DNA of 64,000 nt, taken from Oenococcus oeni DSM 20252 = AWRIB129 (GTDB lineage Bacteria; Bacillota; Bacilli; Lactobacillales; Lactobacillaceae). Made by a program: the position numbers and the translations under genes. Under the pieces are notes generated by a model. It saw nothing but the letters and a program-made list of their open reading frames with translations, was not told the origin of the DNA and did no database searches. The stretch is from positions 1 through 64,000 of the forward strand of contig NZ_AQVA01000008.1 in the NCBI RefSeq assembly GCF_000372485.1, given 5' to 3'. Below are positions 8,419 through 17,017 of the stretch, in pieces; position 1 is the first letter of the stretch, and each line of letters begins with the position of its first letter.

Positions 8419-10527
8419 ATGGATACTCGTGAATTCCCTCTAGACAGGACCCGCAATATTGGAATTATGGCTCATATCGATGCCGGTAAGACGACAACGA
8501 CTGAACGTATTCTTTATTACACGGGAAAAATTCATAAAATTGGTGAAACCCACGATGGCGCTTCACAAATGGATTTCATGGATCAGGAAAAGGAACGTGG
8601 AATTACTATCCAATCAGCAGCAACCACTGCGATTTGGCATGGTTTTCATGAACAATGGAAAGATACTCCATATCGTGTTAACATCATTGATACCCCTGGA
8701 CACGTTGACTTCACGATTGAAGTTGAACGTTCATTGCGTGTTTTGGATGGAGCGATTGCCGTTTTGGATGGAGCTGCCGGTGTCGAACCACAGACTGAAA
8801 CCGTTTGGCGTCAGGCGACTACCTATGCTGTTCCTCGTCTTGTTTTCGTTAATAAGATGGATAAAATGGGTGCCGATTTTCAAATGTCGGTTGATTCGTT
8901 AAAAGAGCGCTTGGATGTTAATGCCAAAGCTATCCAATGGCCGATTGGAGCAGAAGATGATTTTGCCGGTGTAATCGACTTAATTCAGCGAGAAGCTTGG
9001 TATCCCGACGATAAATTGGGAACTGAGTGGGAAAAGCGTCCAATTCCCGATGACCTAAAAGATTTAGTTGAAGAAAAACGTGACGAATTGATCGAAGCGG
9101 TTGCTGATGTTGATGATTCTTTGATGGAAAAGTATCTTGGTGAAGAAGAAATCACTGTCGATGACTTAAAAGCGGCTATTCGTCGTGCAACTCTTGCTTT
9201 GAAGTTTTATCCGGTTTTGGCTGGATCAGCTTATAAAGATAAAGGTGTTCAACTTTTGTTGGATGCTGTCGTTGATTATTTGCCGTCGCCGCTTGAAGTT
9301 CGCCCATATACCGCAACTGATCCTGATACCGGCGATGAAGTCGATTTGAAAGCCGACGACAAGAAGCCCTTTGCTGCTTTGGCATTCAAAATTATGACTG
9401 ATCCTTATGTTGGCCGTTTAACCTTCTTGCGTGTCTACACAGGTACTTTAAAGTCCGGTTCTTATGTTCAAAATACGACTAAGGATACTCGTGAGCGTGT
9501 TGGTCGTTTGCTACAAATGCATGCAATTACTCGTCGTGAAATCGATGAGGTCTTTTCCGGCGATATCGCAGCTGCAATTGGTTTAAAAGCCACTTCAACC
9601 GGTGATTCGTTAACTTCGGTTGATCGTCCGCTTGTTCTTGAATCGATGGAATTTCCTGATCCGGTTATCCAGATGGCTGTTGAACCGAAGACTAAAGCCG
9701 ACCAGGAAAAGATGGCCGAAGCTTTGCAGAAATTGTCTGAAGAAGACCCTTCTTTCCACGCTGAAACAAATTCGGAAACCGGTCAAACTTTGATTTCCGG
9801 AATGGGTGAGTTACATCTTGATATCATGGTTGATCGTATGCGTCGTGAGTTTAACGTTGATGTTAACGTTGGTACTCCACAGGTTGCTTACCGTGAAGCC
9901 TTCACAAAGACAGTTCAAGCTCAAGGTAAATATATTCGCCAGTCTGGTGGAAAAGGTCAGTATGGTGATGTTTGGATTGAGTTCTCGCCTAACGATGAAG
10001 GTAAAGGTTTTGAATTTGATAATGCAATTGTCGGTGGTGCTGTTCCCCGTGAATACATCCCGGCTGTTGAGCAGGGTCTAAAGGAAGCAATGCAGTCCGG
10101 TCCTTTGGCTGGTTATCCATTGGTTGATTTGAAGGCCAAACTTTATGATGGTAGTTATCATGAAGTTGATTCTTCCGAAGCAGCTTTCAAAATCGCCGCT
10201 TCTATGTCTTTGCGCGAAGCTTCTAAGACGGCTGGTGCTGTGATTCTTGAACCAATTATGAAGGTTTCTATTGTTAGTCCGATTGATAACCTTGGTGATG
10301 TGATGGGTCATGTCTCGGCTCGCCGTGGAATGATTGAAGACCAGGAAACTCATGGAAATACTGTTACTGTTACTTCCAAGATTCCTTTAGCTGAAATGTT
10401 TGGTTATACAACGACTTTGCGTTCGGCAACGCAGGGACGTGGAACATTCCAGATGTTCTTTGACCATTATGAAGCCGTTCCTCGTAATGTCCAAGAAGAT
10501 ATTATCAAGAATGCCGGTAAAGAATGA
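8419..10527 (+). CDS. fusA: elongation factor G
   Basis: EF-G is the GTPase that drives ribosomal translocation and, with RRF, ribosome recycling. The 702-residue protein shows G1 [13 protein letters not shown], the switch I region [19 protein letters not shown]3 [10 protein letters not shown]4 NKMDKMGA, and the domain IV and V landmarks [15 protein letters not shown] and [13 protein letters not shown]. Ribosome site AGAAGGAG precedes ATG 8419. It is last in the str operon; tuf does not follow, and a terminator ends the unit. Confidence 0.98.
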   Translation: MDTREFPLDRTRNIGIMAHIDAGKTTTTERILYYTGKIHKIGETHDGASQMDFMDQEKERGITIQSAATTAIWHGFHEQWKDTPYRVNIIDTPGHVDFTIEVERSLRVLDGAIAVLDGAAGVEPQTETVWRQATTYAVPRLVFVNKMDKMGADFQMSVDSLKERLDVNAKAIQWPIGAEDDFAGVIDLIQREAWYPDDKLGTEWEKRPIPDDLKDLVEEKRDELIEAVADVDDSLMEKYLGEEEITVDDLKAAIRRATLALKFYPVLAGSAYKDKGVQLLLDAVVDYLPSPLEVRPYTATDPDTGDEVDLKADDKKPFAALAFKIMTDPYVGRLTFLRVYTGTLKSGSYVQNTTKDTRERVGRLLQMHAITRREIDEVFSGDIAAAIGLKATSTGDSLTSVDRPLVLESMEFPDPVIQMAVEPKTKADQEKMAEALQKLSEEDPSFHAETNSETGQTLISGMGELHLDIMVDRMRREFNVDVNVGTPQVAYREAFTKTVQAQGKYIRQSGGKGQYGDVWIEFSPNDEGKGFEFDNAIVGGAVPREYIPAVEQGLKEAMQSGPLAGYPLVDLKAKLYDGSYHEVDSSEAAFKIAASMSLREASKTAGAVILEPIMKVSIVSPIDNLGDVMGHVSARRGMIEDQETHGNTVTVTSKIPLAEMFGYTTTLRSATQGRGTFQMFFDHYEAVPRNVQEDIIKNAGKE

Positions 10528-10538
10528 TTATATAAATT

Positions 10539-10565
10539 AAGGCGAACCTTGGCTCGTCTTTTTTT
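10539..10565 (+). terminator. terminator after fusA
   Basis: AGGCGA pairs with TCGTCT around a short loop and is followed by seven T, directly after the fusA stop. The 208 bases from here to truB hold no convincing gene: only a 21-codon open frame near 10687 and an AT-rich stretch, with GGGAG serving as the truB ribosome site. Confidence 0.75.
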
Positions 10566-10773
10566 ATGGAAAATATCTTTTAATCCGGGCAAGTGCCAAC
10601 CTGTTAACTGTAAAAAATTCCTTCGTAAAATGTTTTTTAAAGTTCCTGTCACTGAAGTAAAATTGTAGTCGTGGGTTGTTGGATTTATGAAAAATACTGA
10701 TTTTTTAGATGGCTTTAATCGCCGATATTTTTTAGTGGGTCTCATTAAATAAATAATTTGGCAGGGAGATGGA

Positions 10774-11670
10774 ATGTATAACGGAATTGTTTTGGTTGAT
10801 AAGCCAGCAGGTTTGACCAGTTTTGATGTGGTTGCTAAATTAAGAAAAATATTCCAACAAAAGCAAGTTGGACACACCGGGACACTTGACCCTTCTGTTA
10901 CCGGATTGCTTGTGATTGTACTGGGCAAAGCAACGAAATTAATTGATTATCTTCAAGAAAATCAAAAGCAATATCGCGGTACTTTGATTCTCGGATTAAA
11001 AACCGACACCCAGGATATGGATGGTCAGGTAACTGAGATGCAGTTTTTAAAAGAAGCGATCGCCGATTTTAAAAAAAAAGCCGCTTTCGATAGTTTCCTT
11101 GGAAGTTCCGACCAGCTTCCACCGATGTATTCGGCTGTTAAAGTTGGTGGAAAACATTTATACGAATTAGCTCGAAAGGGTGAAACTATCGAACGAAAAT
11201 CCAGAAAAATAAAAGTGATGGAATTTCAACAGGTTGGCGGTTCAAAATTCGATGCTAGCAAGGGCCAGGAATATATTAATTTTGTTGCAACTGTATCAAA
11301 AGGAACTTACATACGAACTCTAATCGAAGATTTTGGCGCAAAATTAGGTTTACCGGCCACAATGATGAGACTGAGGCGTATCGAGGCGGATGGATACGAT
11401 GTTAAAAATTCGATTAATTTAGAAGAAATATTAGCCAGCAAAACACCTAGGAAATTTATTATTCCAATGGAAAAGCTCTTACCAACGCTACCGAAGTATT
11501 CGGTTGGCAGCGATGACTGGCAGCTTATTAAAAATGGCGGTTGGCTAAAAGAATTACCGATTTCTGTTTCACCAGTTAAAATTTTTTACAATAATAGTTT
11601 TCAGGCTATTTATGAAAAACAGGATGGATTTTATAAGCCAAAAAAGATGCTGATTCATGAAGATCATTAA
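10774..11670 (+). CDS. truB: tRNA pseudouridine(55) synthase TruB
   Basis: TruB makes pseudouridine 55 in the T loop of tRNA. The 298-residue protein has the motif GIVLVDKPAGLTSFDVV at the N-terminus and the catalytic block GHTGTLDPSVTGLLVIVLG with its Asp, then the conserved VSKGTYIRTLIEDFG. Ribosome site GGGAG lies nine bases before ATG 10774. It overlaps ribF by 14 bases, a pairing common in Firmicutes; rbfA, usually upstream, is not here. Confidence 0.96.
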   Translation: MYNGIVLVDKPAGLTSFDVVAKLRKIFQQKQVGHTGTLDPSVTGLLVIVLGKATKLIDYLQENQKQYRGTLILGLKTDTQDMDGQVTEMQFLKEAIADFKKKAAFDSFLGSSDQLPPMYSAVKVGGKHLYELARKGETIERKSRKIKVMEFQQVGGSKFDASKGQEYINFVATVSKGTYIRTLIEDFGAKLGLPATMMRLRRIEADGYDVKNSINLEEILASKTPRKFIIPMEKLLPTLPKYSVGSDDWQLIKNGGWLKELPISVSPVKIFYNNSFQAIYEKQDGFYKPKKMLIHEDH

Positions 11671-12631
11671 TTTACAATTTCCGAATAAATATAGTGCCAA
11701 GAAAAAAGAATTTGTTTTGGCAATGGGATATTTCGATGGACTTCACTTAGGCCATCGAGCAGTTATTCAACAGGCAAAAAGAATTGCCGATAAACAACAT
11801 TTAAAACTTGCTCTTTTAACTTATTCTCAATCTCCGGCTGGATTTTACGTTAATGACCCCGTTTTAAAGGTTCCAATTCTTCCTTTTCGGCAAAAAATGC
11901 AAATGCTTGAGAAATTAGGCGTTGATACCATTTTTTTGATTGATTATAATTTAACGTTCGGTTCGCAAAGCCCGGAGGATTACGTTGATAATTATTTGGC
12001 AAAACTCGGTGCCTCGGTTGTAGTTGCCGGTTTCGATCATACATATGGTTCTCTGAAGGACAAGGCTGATATGAAGCATTTACCAAGATATGCCAATGGA
12101 CGTTTCGAGGTTTATACGGTCGGAGAATGTTCGGATTATTTTGGCAAGATATCATCAACGAGAATTCGTCGCTTACTATCTGAGGGAGATCTTCAGGCTG
12201 TTAACGAATTACTAGGTTATCAATTTCAGACAGTCGGTTTCGTTGTTCATGGCAATCAAATCGGCCGCCGGATTGGTTTCCCGACTGCTAATCAGGCTTT
12301 GGAGGAGAAACAATTATTGCCCAAAAGTGGTGTTTACGCTGTCAGAACAAAAATTGTTACCGGTCCGCTTGCCGGTAGGTCTTTTAACGGCATGGCTTCA
12401 ATTGGCCGTAATGAAACTTTTGGTAGTGACAATCCAATAACGATTGAAATTAATTTGTTCGATTTTTCAGCCGATGTTTATGACGAAGAAATTATCGTTT
12501 ATTGGATTTCCTTTCTGCGCGAACAGGTGAAATATGCTAATGCCGAAGCATTAATTGATCAATTAAAGCAGGATCGAATCGATAGTCTGGATCTTTTAAA
12601 AGAGATACCAAAAAGCAAGAATTACTCTTGA
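11657..12631 (+). CDS. ribF: bifunctional riboflavin kinase/FAD synthetase
   Basis: RibF phosphorylates riboflavin to FMN and adenylates it to FAD. The 324-residue protein has the N-terminal nucleotidyltransferase domain (GYFDGLHLGHRAVI, residues about 24-37, and the later ISSTRIRRLLSEGDLQ) and the C-terminal flavokinase domain (GNQIGRRIGFPTANQ, GVYAV, NGMASIGRNETFG). Length and order are normal. It overlaps truB by 14 bases and converges on the acetyltransferase gene with nine bases between the stops. Confidence 0.96.
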   Translation: MKIINLQFPNKYSAKKKEFVLAMGYFDGLHLGHRAVIQQAKRIADKQHLKLALLTYSQSPAGFYVNDPVLKVPILPFRQKMQMLEKLGVDTIFLIDYNLTFGSQSPEDYVDNYLAKLGASVVVAGFDHTYGSLKDKADMKHLPRYANGRFEVYTVGECSDYFGKISSTRIRRLLSEGDLQAVNELLGYQFQTVGFVVHGNQIGRRIGFPTANQALEEKQLLPKSGVYAVRTKIVTGPLAGRSFNGMASIGRNETFGSDNPITIEINLFDFSADVYDEEIIVYWISFLREQVKYANAEALIDQLKQDRIDSLDLLKEIPKSKNYS

Positions 12632-12640
12632 TCCCATATA

Positions 12641-13171
12641 CTATTTATCAATTATTAACTGATAGGCAATTCTGGCATTGTCTTGATATTCATTCACGTA
12701 AATAATGCCTCGTTTTTGAAAGGATAATTTTTCTCCGAGATGCTGCATGGCATAATTAAGCCGATGGGTATCAAAACGAACTTGATTAAAACCAAGTTTT
12801 TTTGATTCTTCGATTAATAATTGAAAGAAAATTGTTGCCAGGTGGCGACCTGCAAATTGATCAGCAATTGCTATTCGATGGATTGTTGTGTAATGCAAGT
12901 TATTCTCCTGCAGCCAACTGCCGTTTTCTATTTTTTCATAACTTTTTTCTGGAATCTGCATCAAGGCGGCAACTCCGGCAATTTCTTTATCGACAATCAG
13001 CAAGTAGGACCAATTTTTATCGATATCCGTTTTGAAAGAATTTTCGTCTGGATATATGCCTTGCCATTGGGGAGATCCGGCAGCTTTCAAACGTGATTTG
13101 GCCGATTTGATAATCTCCATAATTTCCGGAATATCTTTGTCTTTGGCTAATCTGATTGAAATTTTTTTCAT
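12641..13171 (-). CDS. GNAT-family N-acetyltransferase
   Basis: A 176-residue protein with the GNAT fold: IRLAKDKDIPEIMEII at the N-terminus, and the acetyl-CoA-binding strand and turn at HRIAIADQFAGRHLATIFF (about residues 97-115), where Q/R-x-x-G-x-G/A is reduced to DQFAGRHLA. The substrate is unknown. It lies between ribF and the grpE operon, in the position where relatives carry hrcA, and is read toward ribF. This supports loss of hrcA by rearrangement. Confidence 0.85.
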   Translation of the reverse strand: MKKISIRLAKDKDIPEIMEIIKSAKSRLKAAGSPQWQGIYPDENSFKTDIDKNWSYLLIVDKEIAGVAALMQIPEKSYEKIENGSWLQENNLHYTTIHRIAIADQFAGRHLATIFFQLLIEESKKLGFNQVRFDTHRLNYAMQHLGEKLSFQKRGIIYVNEYQDNARIAYQLIIDK

Positions 13172-13196
13172 GATTTAATCTTATCTCAAAAAAATG

Positions 13197-13221
13197 TTTG
13201 ACCAATCTTGACTATTTGACC
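13197..13221 (-). promoter_or_regulatory. CtsR-type operator upstream of grpE
   Basis: TTTGACC (13197-13203), then CTTGACT (13207-13213) three bases later, match the reverse complement of the CtsR heptad repeat RGTCAAA-N3-RGTCAAA at 13 of 14 heptad positions. A further perfect TTTGACC lies at 13215-13221. The repeat overlaps the -35 of the grpE promoter. CtsR control of this operon, with no HrcA, is reported for O. oeni. No inverted CIRCE repeat is seen. Confidence 0.7.
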
Positions 13222-13236
13222 AATATTGTTTATTAT
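13208..13236 (+). promoter_or_regulatory. promoter of grpE-dnaK-dnaJ
   Basis: -35 TTGACT (13208-13213), 17-base spacer, -10 TATTAT (13231-13236). The grpE start is 26 bases downstream. The operator repeats lie over the -35, consistent with repression in unstressed cells. Confidence 0.75.
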
Positions 13237-13262
13237 TTTCAGGTACGAATTGAGGTGATCTT

Positions 13263-13859
13263 TTGGTAGAAAAAAAGAAATCGCAGGCAGAAAAGAACAA
13301 TCAGTCAGCAACTGAAGAGGAAATCGAAAAAGCAGTGAAAGGATCCAAGCGTGATTCGAATGCAGCCGATGAAAAAAATTCGGCTTCAGCAGCAGCTTCG
13401 TCTTCAGCTGTTTCCGATGCTGAACCGGCAGTTGACTATGAGGACAAGTTCTATCGCGCTGAAGCGGAGATGCAGAATATGCAGCAACGTTTTAATAAAG
13501 AACGTGCCAGTATTCTCAAGTACGAGGGACAGGATTTGGCGAAAAGTATTTTGCCGGCACTTGATAATTTAGAGCGTGCATTGTCTGTTAGTGCTGACGA
13601 TCCCGCTTCAAAAAAGATTCAGGATGGTGTTGAACTGACTTACAAATCTTTAAGCAATGCTTTGGCCGATAACGGTATCGTTAAAATTGGCAGAGCTGGT
13701 GATCAGTTTGATCCAAATCTTCACAATGCAATTCAAAAGACACCTATTGATGATCCCGAAAAGCAAAAAGAGGGTACAATTGCCGTTGTTTTGCAAAAGG
13801 GTTATCAATTGCATGACCGGGTTCTGCGTCCGGCAATGGTTAGTGTTTATACGAAATGA
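13263..13859 (+). CDS. grpE: GrpE nucleotide exchange factor
   Basis: GrpE releases ADP from DnaK. The 198-residue protein begins with a long charged, low-complexity tail (Lys, Glu, Ser and Ala rich, about residues 1-55), followed by the coiled-coil dimerisation helix (YRAEAEMQNMQQRFNKE) and the beta domain ending in GYQLHDRVLRPAMVSV. The start is TTG 13263, preceded by GAGGTGATC at a suitable distance. First gene of the operon; hrcA, usually before grpE, is missing. Confidence 0.95.
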   Translation: MVEKKKSQAEKNNQSATEEEIEKAVKGSKRDSNAADEKNSASAAASSSAVSDAEPAVDYEDKFYRAEAEMQNMQQRFNKERASILKYEGQDLAKSILPALDNLERALSVSADDPASKKIQDGVELTYKSLSNALADNGIVKIGRAGDQFDPNLHNAIQKTPIDDPEKQKEGTIAVVLQKGYQLHDRVLRPAMVSVYTK

Positions 13860-13871
13860 GGAGGACTTCGA

Positions 13872-15725
13872 ATGTCAAAAATTATTGGTATTGATTTAGG
13901 AACTACTAATTCAGCTGTTGCCGTTATGGAAGGCAGCCAGCCAAAAATTATTACAAATCCAGACGGTGGACGTACCACTCCATCAGTTGTTGCTTTTAAA
14001 AACGGTGAAATTCAAGTAGGGGATGTTGCTAAGCGGCAGGCAATTGTTAATCCGGAAACAATTTCGTCTATTAAGCGTCATATGGGTGAAAGTAATTATC
14101 GTGTTAAGGCTAACGGCAAAGAATACCGTCCTGAGGAAATTTCTGCGATGATTTTGCAATATATCAAAAAGTATGCAGAGGATTATCTCGGAGAAACAGT
14201 TAATGATGCTGTTATCACAGTCCCGGCTTACTTTAACGATGCACAACGTCAGGCAACCAAAGATGCTGGTAAGATTGCCGGGTTGAATGTTCAGCGTATT
14301 ATTAATGAACCGACTGCTGCTGCCTTAGCCTTTGGTTTGGACAAGCTGGACAAAGATCAAAAGATTCTTGTTTACGATCTTGGTGGTGGAACTTTTGATG
14401 TTTCCATCTTGGAACTGGGTGATGGAGTATTTGAAGTTCTTTCGACTAACGGTGATACTCATCTTGGTGGTGATGATTTTGATCAAAAAGTTATCGATTG
14501 GCTTGTCGAAGATTTCAAAAAAGAGAATGGAGTTGATCTTTCAACTGATTCTTTGGCTCTTCAACGTTTGAAGGATGAGGCTGAAAAGGCCAAAAAAACT
14601 TTGTCTTCTGCAAATGAAGCACAGATTTTGTTGCCATTTATTCATCAAAATTTGAATATCGATAAGACTTTAACGCGTGCACAATTTAATCAGTTGACTG
14701 CTGATTTGGTTGAACGTGCAAAGGGTCCAGTTCAAAATGCGATGAAAGATGCCGGTTTGAGCTTCTCTGACATTAATGAAGTTATCTTAAATGGTGGTTC
14801 GACTCGTATTCCGGCGGTTCAAGATTCGGTTAAAGAATTAACCGGTAAGGAACCAAACCATTCGATTAACCCGGATGAGGCCGTTGCTCTTGGTGCCGCA
14901 ATTCAAGGTGCCGTTATTACCGGGGATGTTAAAGATGTTGTGTTGCTTGATGTTACTCCTTTGTCATTAGGTATTGAGACAATGGGTGGAGTAATGACCA
15001 AGTTAATTGACCGTAATACGACTATTCCAACTTCTAAGTCGCAGGTTTTCTCGACTGCTGCCGATAACCAGCCGGCTGTTGATATTCATGTTTTGCAAGG
15101 TGAGCGTCCAATGGCTGCCGACAACAAGACACTTGGAAATTTTCAATTGACCGATATCCCTGCTGCACCACGTGGTGTTCCACAAATTGAAGTCAGTTTC
15201 GACATTGATCGTAACGGGATTGTTTCTGTTTCTGCCAAAGATAAAGGAACCGGAAAGAGTCAAAAGATTACGATTCAAAATCCTGGAAATCTATCTGAAG
15301 ATGAAATCAACAAGATGGTTAAAGATGCTGAATCCAACGAGGAAGCAGATAAGAAGAAGAAAGAGGAAGTCGACTTGCATAACCAGGTTGATCAATTGAT
15401 TTTCTCTAGTGAGAAGACTTTGTCCGATGTTGGCGATAAACTTGGCGATTCTGATAAGAAACCGGTACAAGATGCTTTGGATGAGTTGAAGAAAGCCAAG
15501 GACTCAAATAACATCGAGACCTTAAAAGAGAAGAAAGACGCTCTTGAAAAGGCCGCTCAAGCATTGGCTGTGAAACTTTATCAACAGGCTGGGCCACAAT
15601 CAGGTGCTGCCGGACAAACTGGCAAGGCTGGACAAGCCGGACCTAACAGTGATGGCAAGACTGGTGACGATGGAAAAACGGTTGATGGCGATTTTAAAGA
15701 AGTCAATCCAGACGATAAAAAGTAA
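13872..15725 (+). CDS. dnaK: DnaK (Hsp70) chaperone
   Basis: DnaK is the ATP-driven chaperone of the operon. The 617-residue protein shows [18 protein letters not shown] at the N-terminus, the phosphate loop [31 protein letters not shown], the linker [19 protein letters not shown] and a substrate domain followed by the lid. The C-terminal tail is rich in Gly, Gln, Lys and Asp and ends with [13 protein letters not shown], the usual form. Ribosome site GAGGAGG lies before ATG 13872. Confidence 0.98.
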   Translation: MSKIIGIDLGTTNSAVAVMEGSQPKIITNPDGGRTTPSVVAFKNGEIQVGDVAKRQAIVNPETISSIKRHMGESNYRVKANGKEYRPEEISAMILQYIKKYAEDYLGETVNDAVITVPAYFNDAQRQATKDAGKIAGLNVQRIINEPTAAALAFGLDKLDKDQKILVYDLGGGTFDVSILELGDGVFEVLSTNGDTHLGGDDFDQKVIDWLVEDFKKENGVDLSTDSLALQRLKDEAEKAKKTLSSANEAQILLPFIHQNLNIDKTLTRAQFNQLTADLVERAKGPVQNAMKDAGLSFSDINEVILNGGSTRIPAVQDSVKELTGKEPNHSINPDEAVALGAAIQGAVITGDVKDVVLLDVTPLSLGIETMGGVMTKLIDRNTTIPTSKSQVFSTAADNQPAVDIHVLQGERPMAADNKTLGNFQLTDIPAAPRGVPQIEVSFDIDRNGIVSVSAKDKGTGKSQKITIQNPGNLSEDEINKMVKDAESNEEADKKKKEEVDLHNQVDQLIFSSEKTLSDVGDKLGDSDKKPVQDALDELKKAKDSNNIETLKEKKDALEKAAQALAVKLYQQAGPQSGAAGQTGKAGQAGPNSDGKTGDDGKTVDGDFKEVNPDDKK

Positions 15726-15735
15726 TTAATAAATT

Positions 15736-15754
15736 GTTGGGTGAAATTCCCAAC
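15736..15754 (+). other. hairpin between dnaK and dnaJ
   Basis: GTTGGG (15736-15741) pairs perfectly with CCCAAC (15749-15754) around a seven-base loop in the 39-base gap between dnaK and dnaJ. There is no T run, so termination is unlikely. It may be an mRNA processing or stability element, or may limit dnaJ translation, since dnaJ shows no ribosome site. Confidence 0.55.
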
Positions 15755-15764
15755 CTACATAATT

Positions 15765-16694
15765 ATGGATAATGAAGAATATTACAAAATTCTTGGCGTG
15801 GCAAAGAGTGCCAGTCAGGATGAAATAAAACATGCTTACCGGAAGATGTCAAAGAAATATCATCCGGATTTGAATCATCAGCCAGGAGCGGAAGACAAGT
15901 ATAAGCAAGTTCAAGAAGCTTACGAAACTTTGGGCGATCCTCAAAAACGAGCGGCTTACGACCAATACGGCAAGGCTGGTGCAAATGCCAACAATGGCCA
16001 AGGTGGTTTTGGTGGTTTCCAACAGAGTGGATTCAATTTTAATGGTCAGGATTTTGGTGATTTTAGTGATATTTTCAGCCAGATGTTTGGAGGATCTTTT
16101 AATCCAAACGCACCAAGAAAAGGCCGCGATTTACAATATCGAATTAATTTAACTTTCGAAGAGGCTGTTTTTGGCAAAGAAACCGAAATCAAGTATGTTC
16201 GTCAGGAAAGCGGTGGCAATTCCAAAGAACACACCGTTAAGGTCACAATTCCAGCCGGTGTTGAAACTGGTCAGCAAATGCGTTTGGCTGGCCAAGGAGA
16301 AGCTGGAACGCACGGTGGCCCTTATGGTGATTTATATGTTGAATTTATTGTTGGCAAGTCCAAGGATGGTTTTGAACGTCAGGGAGCAAACATTTATCTT
16401 GAAGAACCGATTAATTTTGTGCAAGCTGCTCTTGGTGACAAGATCAAGGTTAAAACCGTTCACGGTGATGTCGAACTAACAATTCCGGCCGGAACTCAGA
16501 CAGATACTGAATTCAGGTTGCGAGGAAAAGGCGCTCCGTATGTAAATTCTTCGCGAATTGGGGACGAATATGTTAAGGTCATTGTCCAAGTACCAAAGAG
16601 ACTAAATGAGAAAGAAAAGAAGGCATTGAAAACTTATGCCGATCTGCGTGGAGAAAATGTTAATCCACAAAAAAGAAGGGGACTGTTTGGCTAA
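15765..16694 (+). CDS. dnaJ: DnaJ co-chaperone lacking the zinc finger
   Basis: DnaJ stimulates DnaK ATPase and delivers clients. The J domain is intact with HPD at residues 33-35, and the Gly/Phe-rich linker runs to about 115. The first C-terminal beta domain starts normally ([19 protein letters not shown]), but where four CxxCxGxG zinc repeats should follow the protein reads directly [16 protein letters not shown] and on into [13 protein letters not shown]. The protein has no cysteine and is 309 residues, about 65-70 shorter than usual. The reading frame is clean, so this looks like a domain loss rather than a pseudogene. I chose ATG 15765 ([12 protein letters not shown]); GTG 15741 lies inside the hairpin. 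No Shine-Dalgarno is visible. Confidence 0.92.
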   Translation: MDNEEYYKILGVAKSASQDEIKHAYRKMSKKYHPDLNHQPGAEDKYKQVQEAYETLGDPQKRAAYDQYGKAGANANNGQGGFGGFQQSGFNFNGQDFGDFSDIFSQMFGGSFNPNAPRKGRDLQYRINLTFEEAVFGKETEIKYVRQESGGNSKEHTVKVTIPAGVETGQQMRLAGQGEAGTHGGPYGDLYVEFIVGKSKDGFERQGANIYLEEPINFVQAALGDKIKVKTVHGDVELTIPAGTQTDTEFRLRGKGAPYVNSSRIGDEYVKVIVQVPKRLNEKEKKALKTYADLRGENVNPQKRRGLFG

Positions 16695-16708
16695 CAAATA
16701 GTCTTTTT
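16681..16708 (+). terminator. terminator overlapping the dnaJ stop
   Basis: GACTGTTTG and CAAATAGTC pair with one mismatch around a five-base loop and are followed by TTTTT. The left arm encodes the last dnaJ codons. The next gene starts four bases later. Confidence 0.7.
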
Positions 16709-16711
16709 ATT

Positions 16712-17017
16712 ATGAAGAAAAATGTATATAAAGTTCAATTATTTTATGGTTTTCCAGTTGAACAGGATAATAATGGAAAATACTTCTGCTCTAATGATCA
16801 GGTTAAATTAAGTGTTTGGCGAACCGGTAAACATTCCACCGGACATTTTCAGCAAATCGGACAATTATTCTTGACAGAAAATAATTTTTTTGTAGTTATA
16901 TTAAAGGTTGAGGATATTAATTTTAATAAACGTCACGCTTACACACCTTTGGCACGATTTTTGAATAAAAAAATAGACGATTCGGAACTGAATCGTCTGA
17001 GGAAATTATTGGTGTGA
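16712..17017 (+). CDS. hypothetical protein
   Basis: A 101-residue protein of unknown function with no recognised domain, signal peptide or membrane segment. It begins MKKNVYKVQLFYGFPVEQDN and is rich in Asn and aromatic residues. The start ATG 16712 directly follows the dnaJ terminator, and no ribosome site is seen, so the start is uncertain. The 3' end overlaps the convergent peptidase gene by 12 bases. Confidence 0.5.
   Translation: MKKNVYKVQLFYGFPVEQDNNGKYFCSNDQVKLSVWRTGKHSTGHFQQIGQLFLTENNFFVVILKVEDINFNKRHAYTPLARFLNKKIDDSELNRLRKLLV

Noticed and set aside
10467-10928. 153-codon open frame on the minus strand across the fusA-truB gap
   Set aside because: It covers the fusA end, a terminator and the truB start, has no family features or ribosome site, and has an odd composition; it is a shadow frame.
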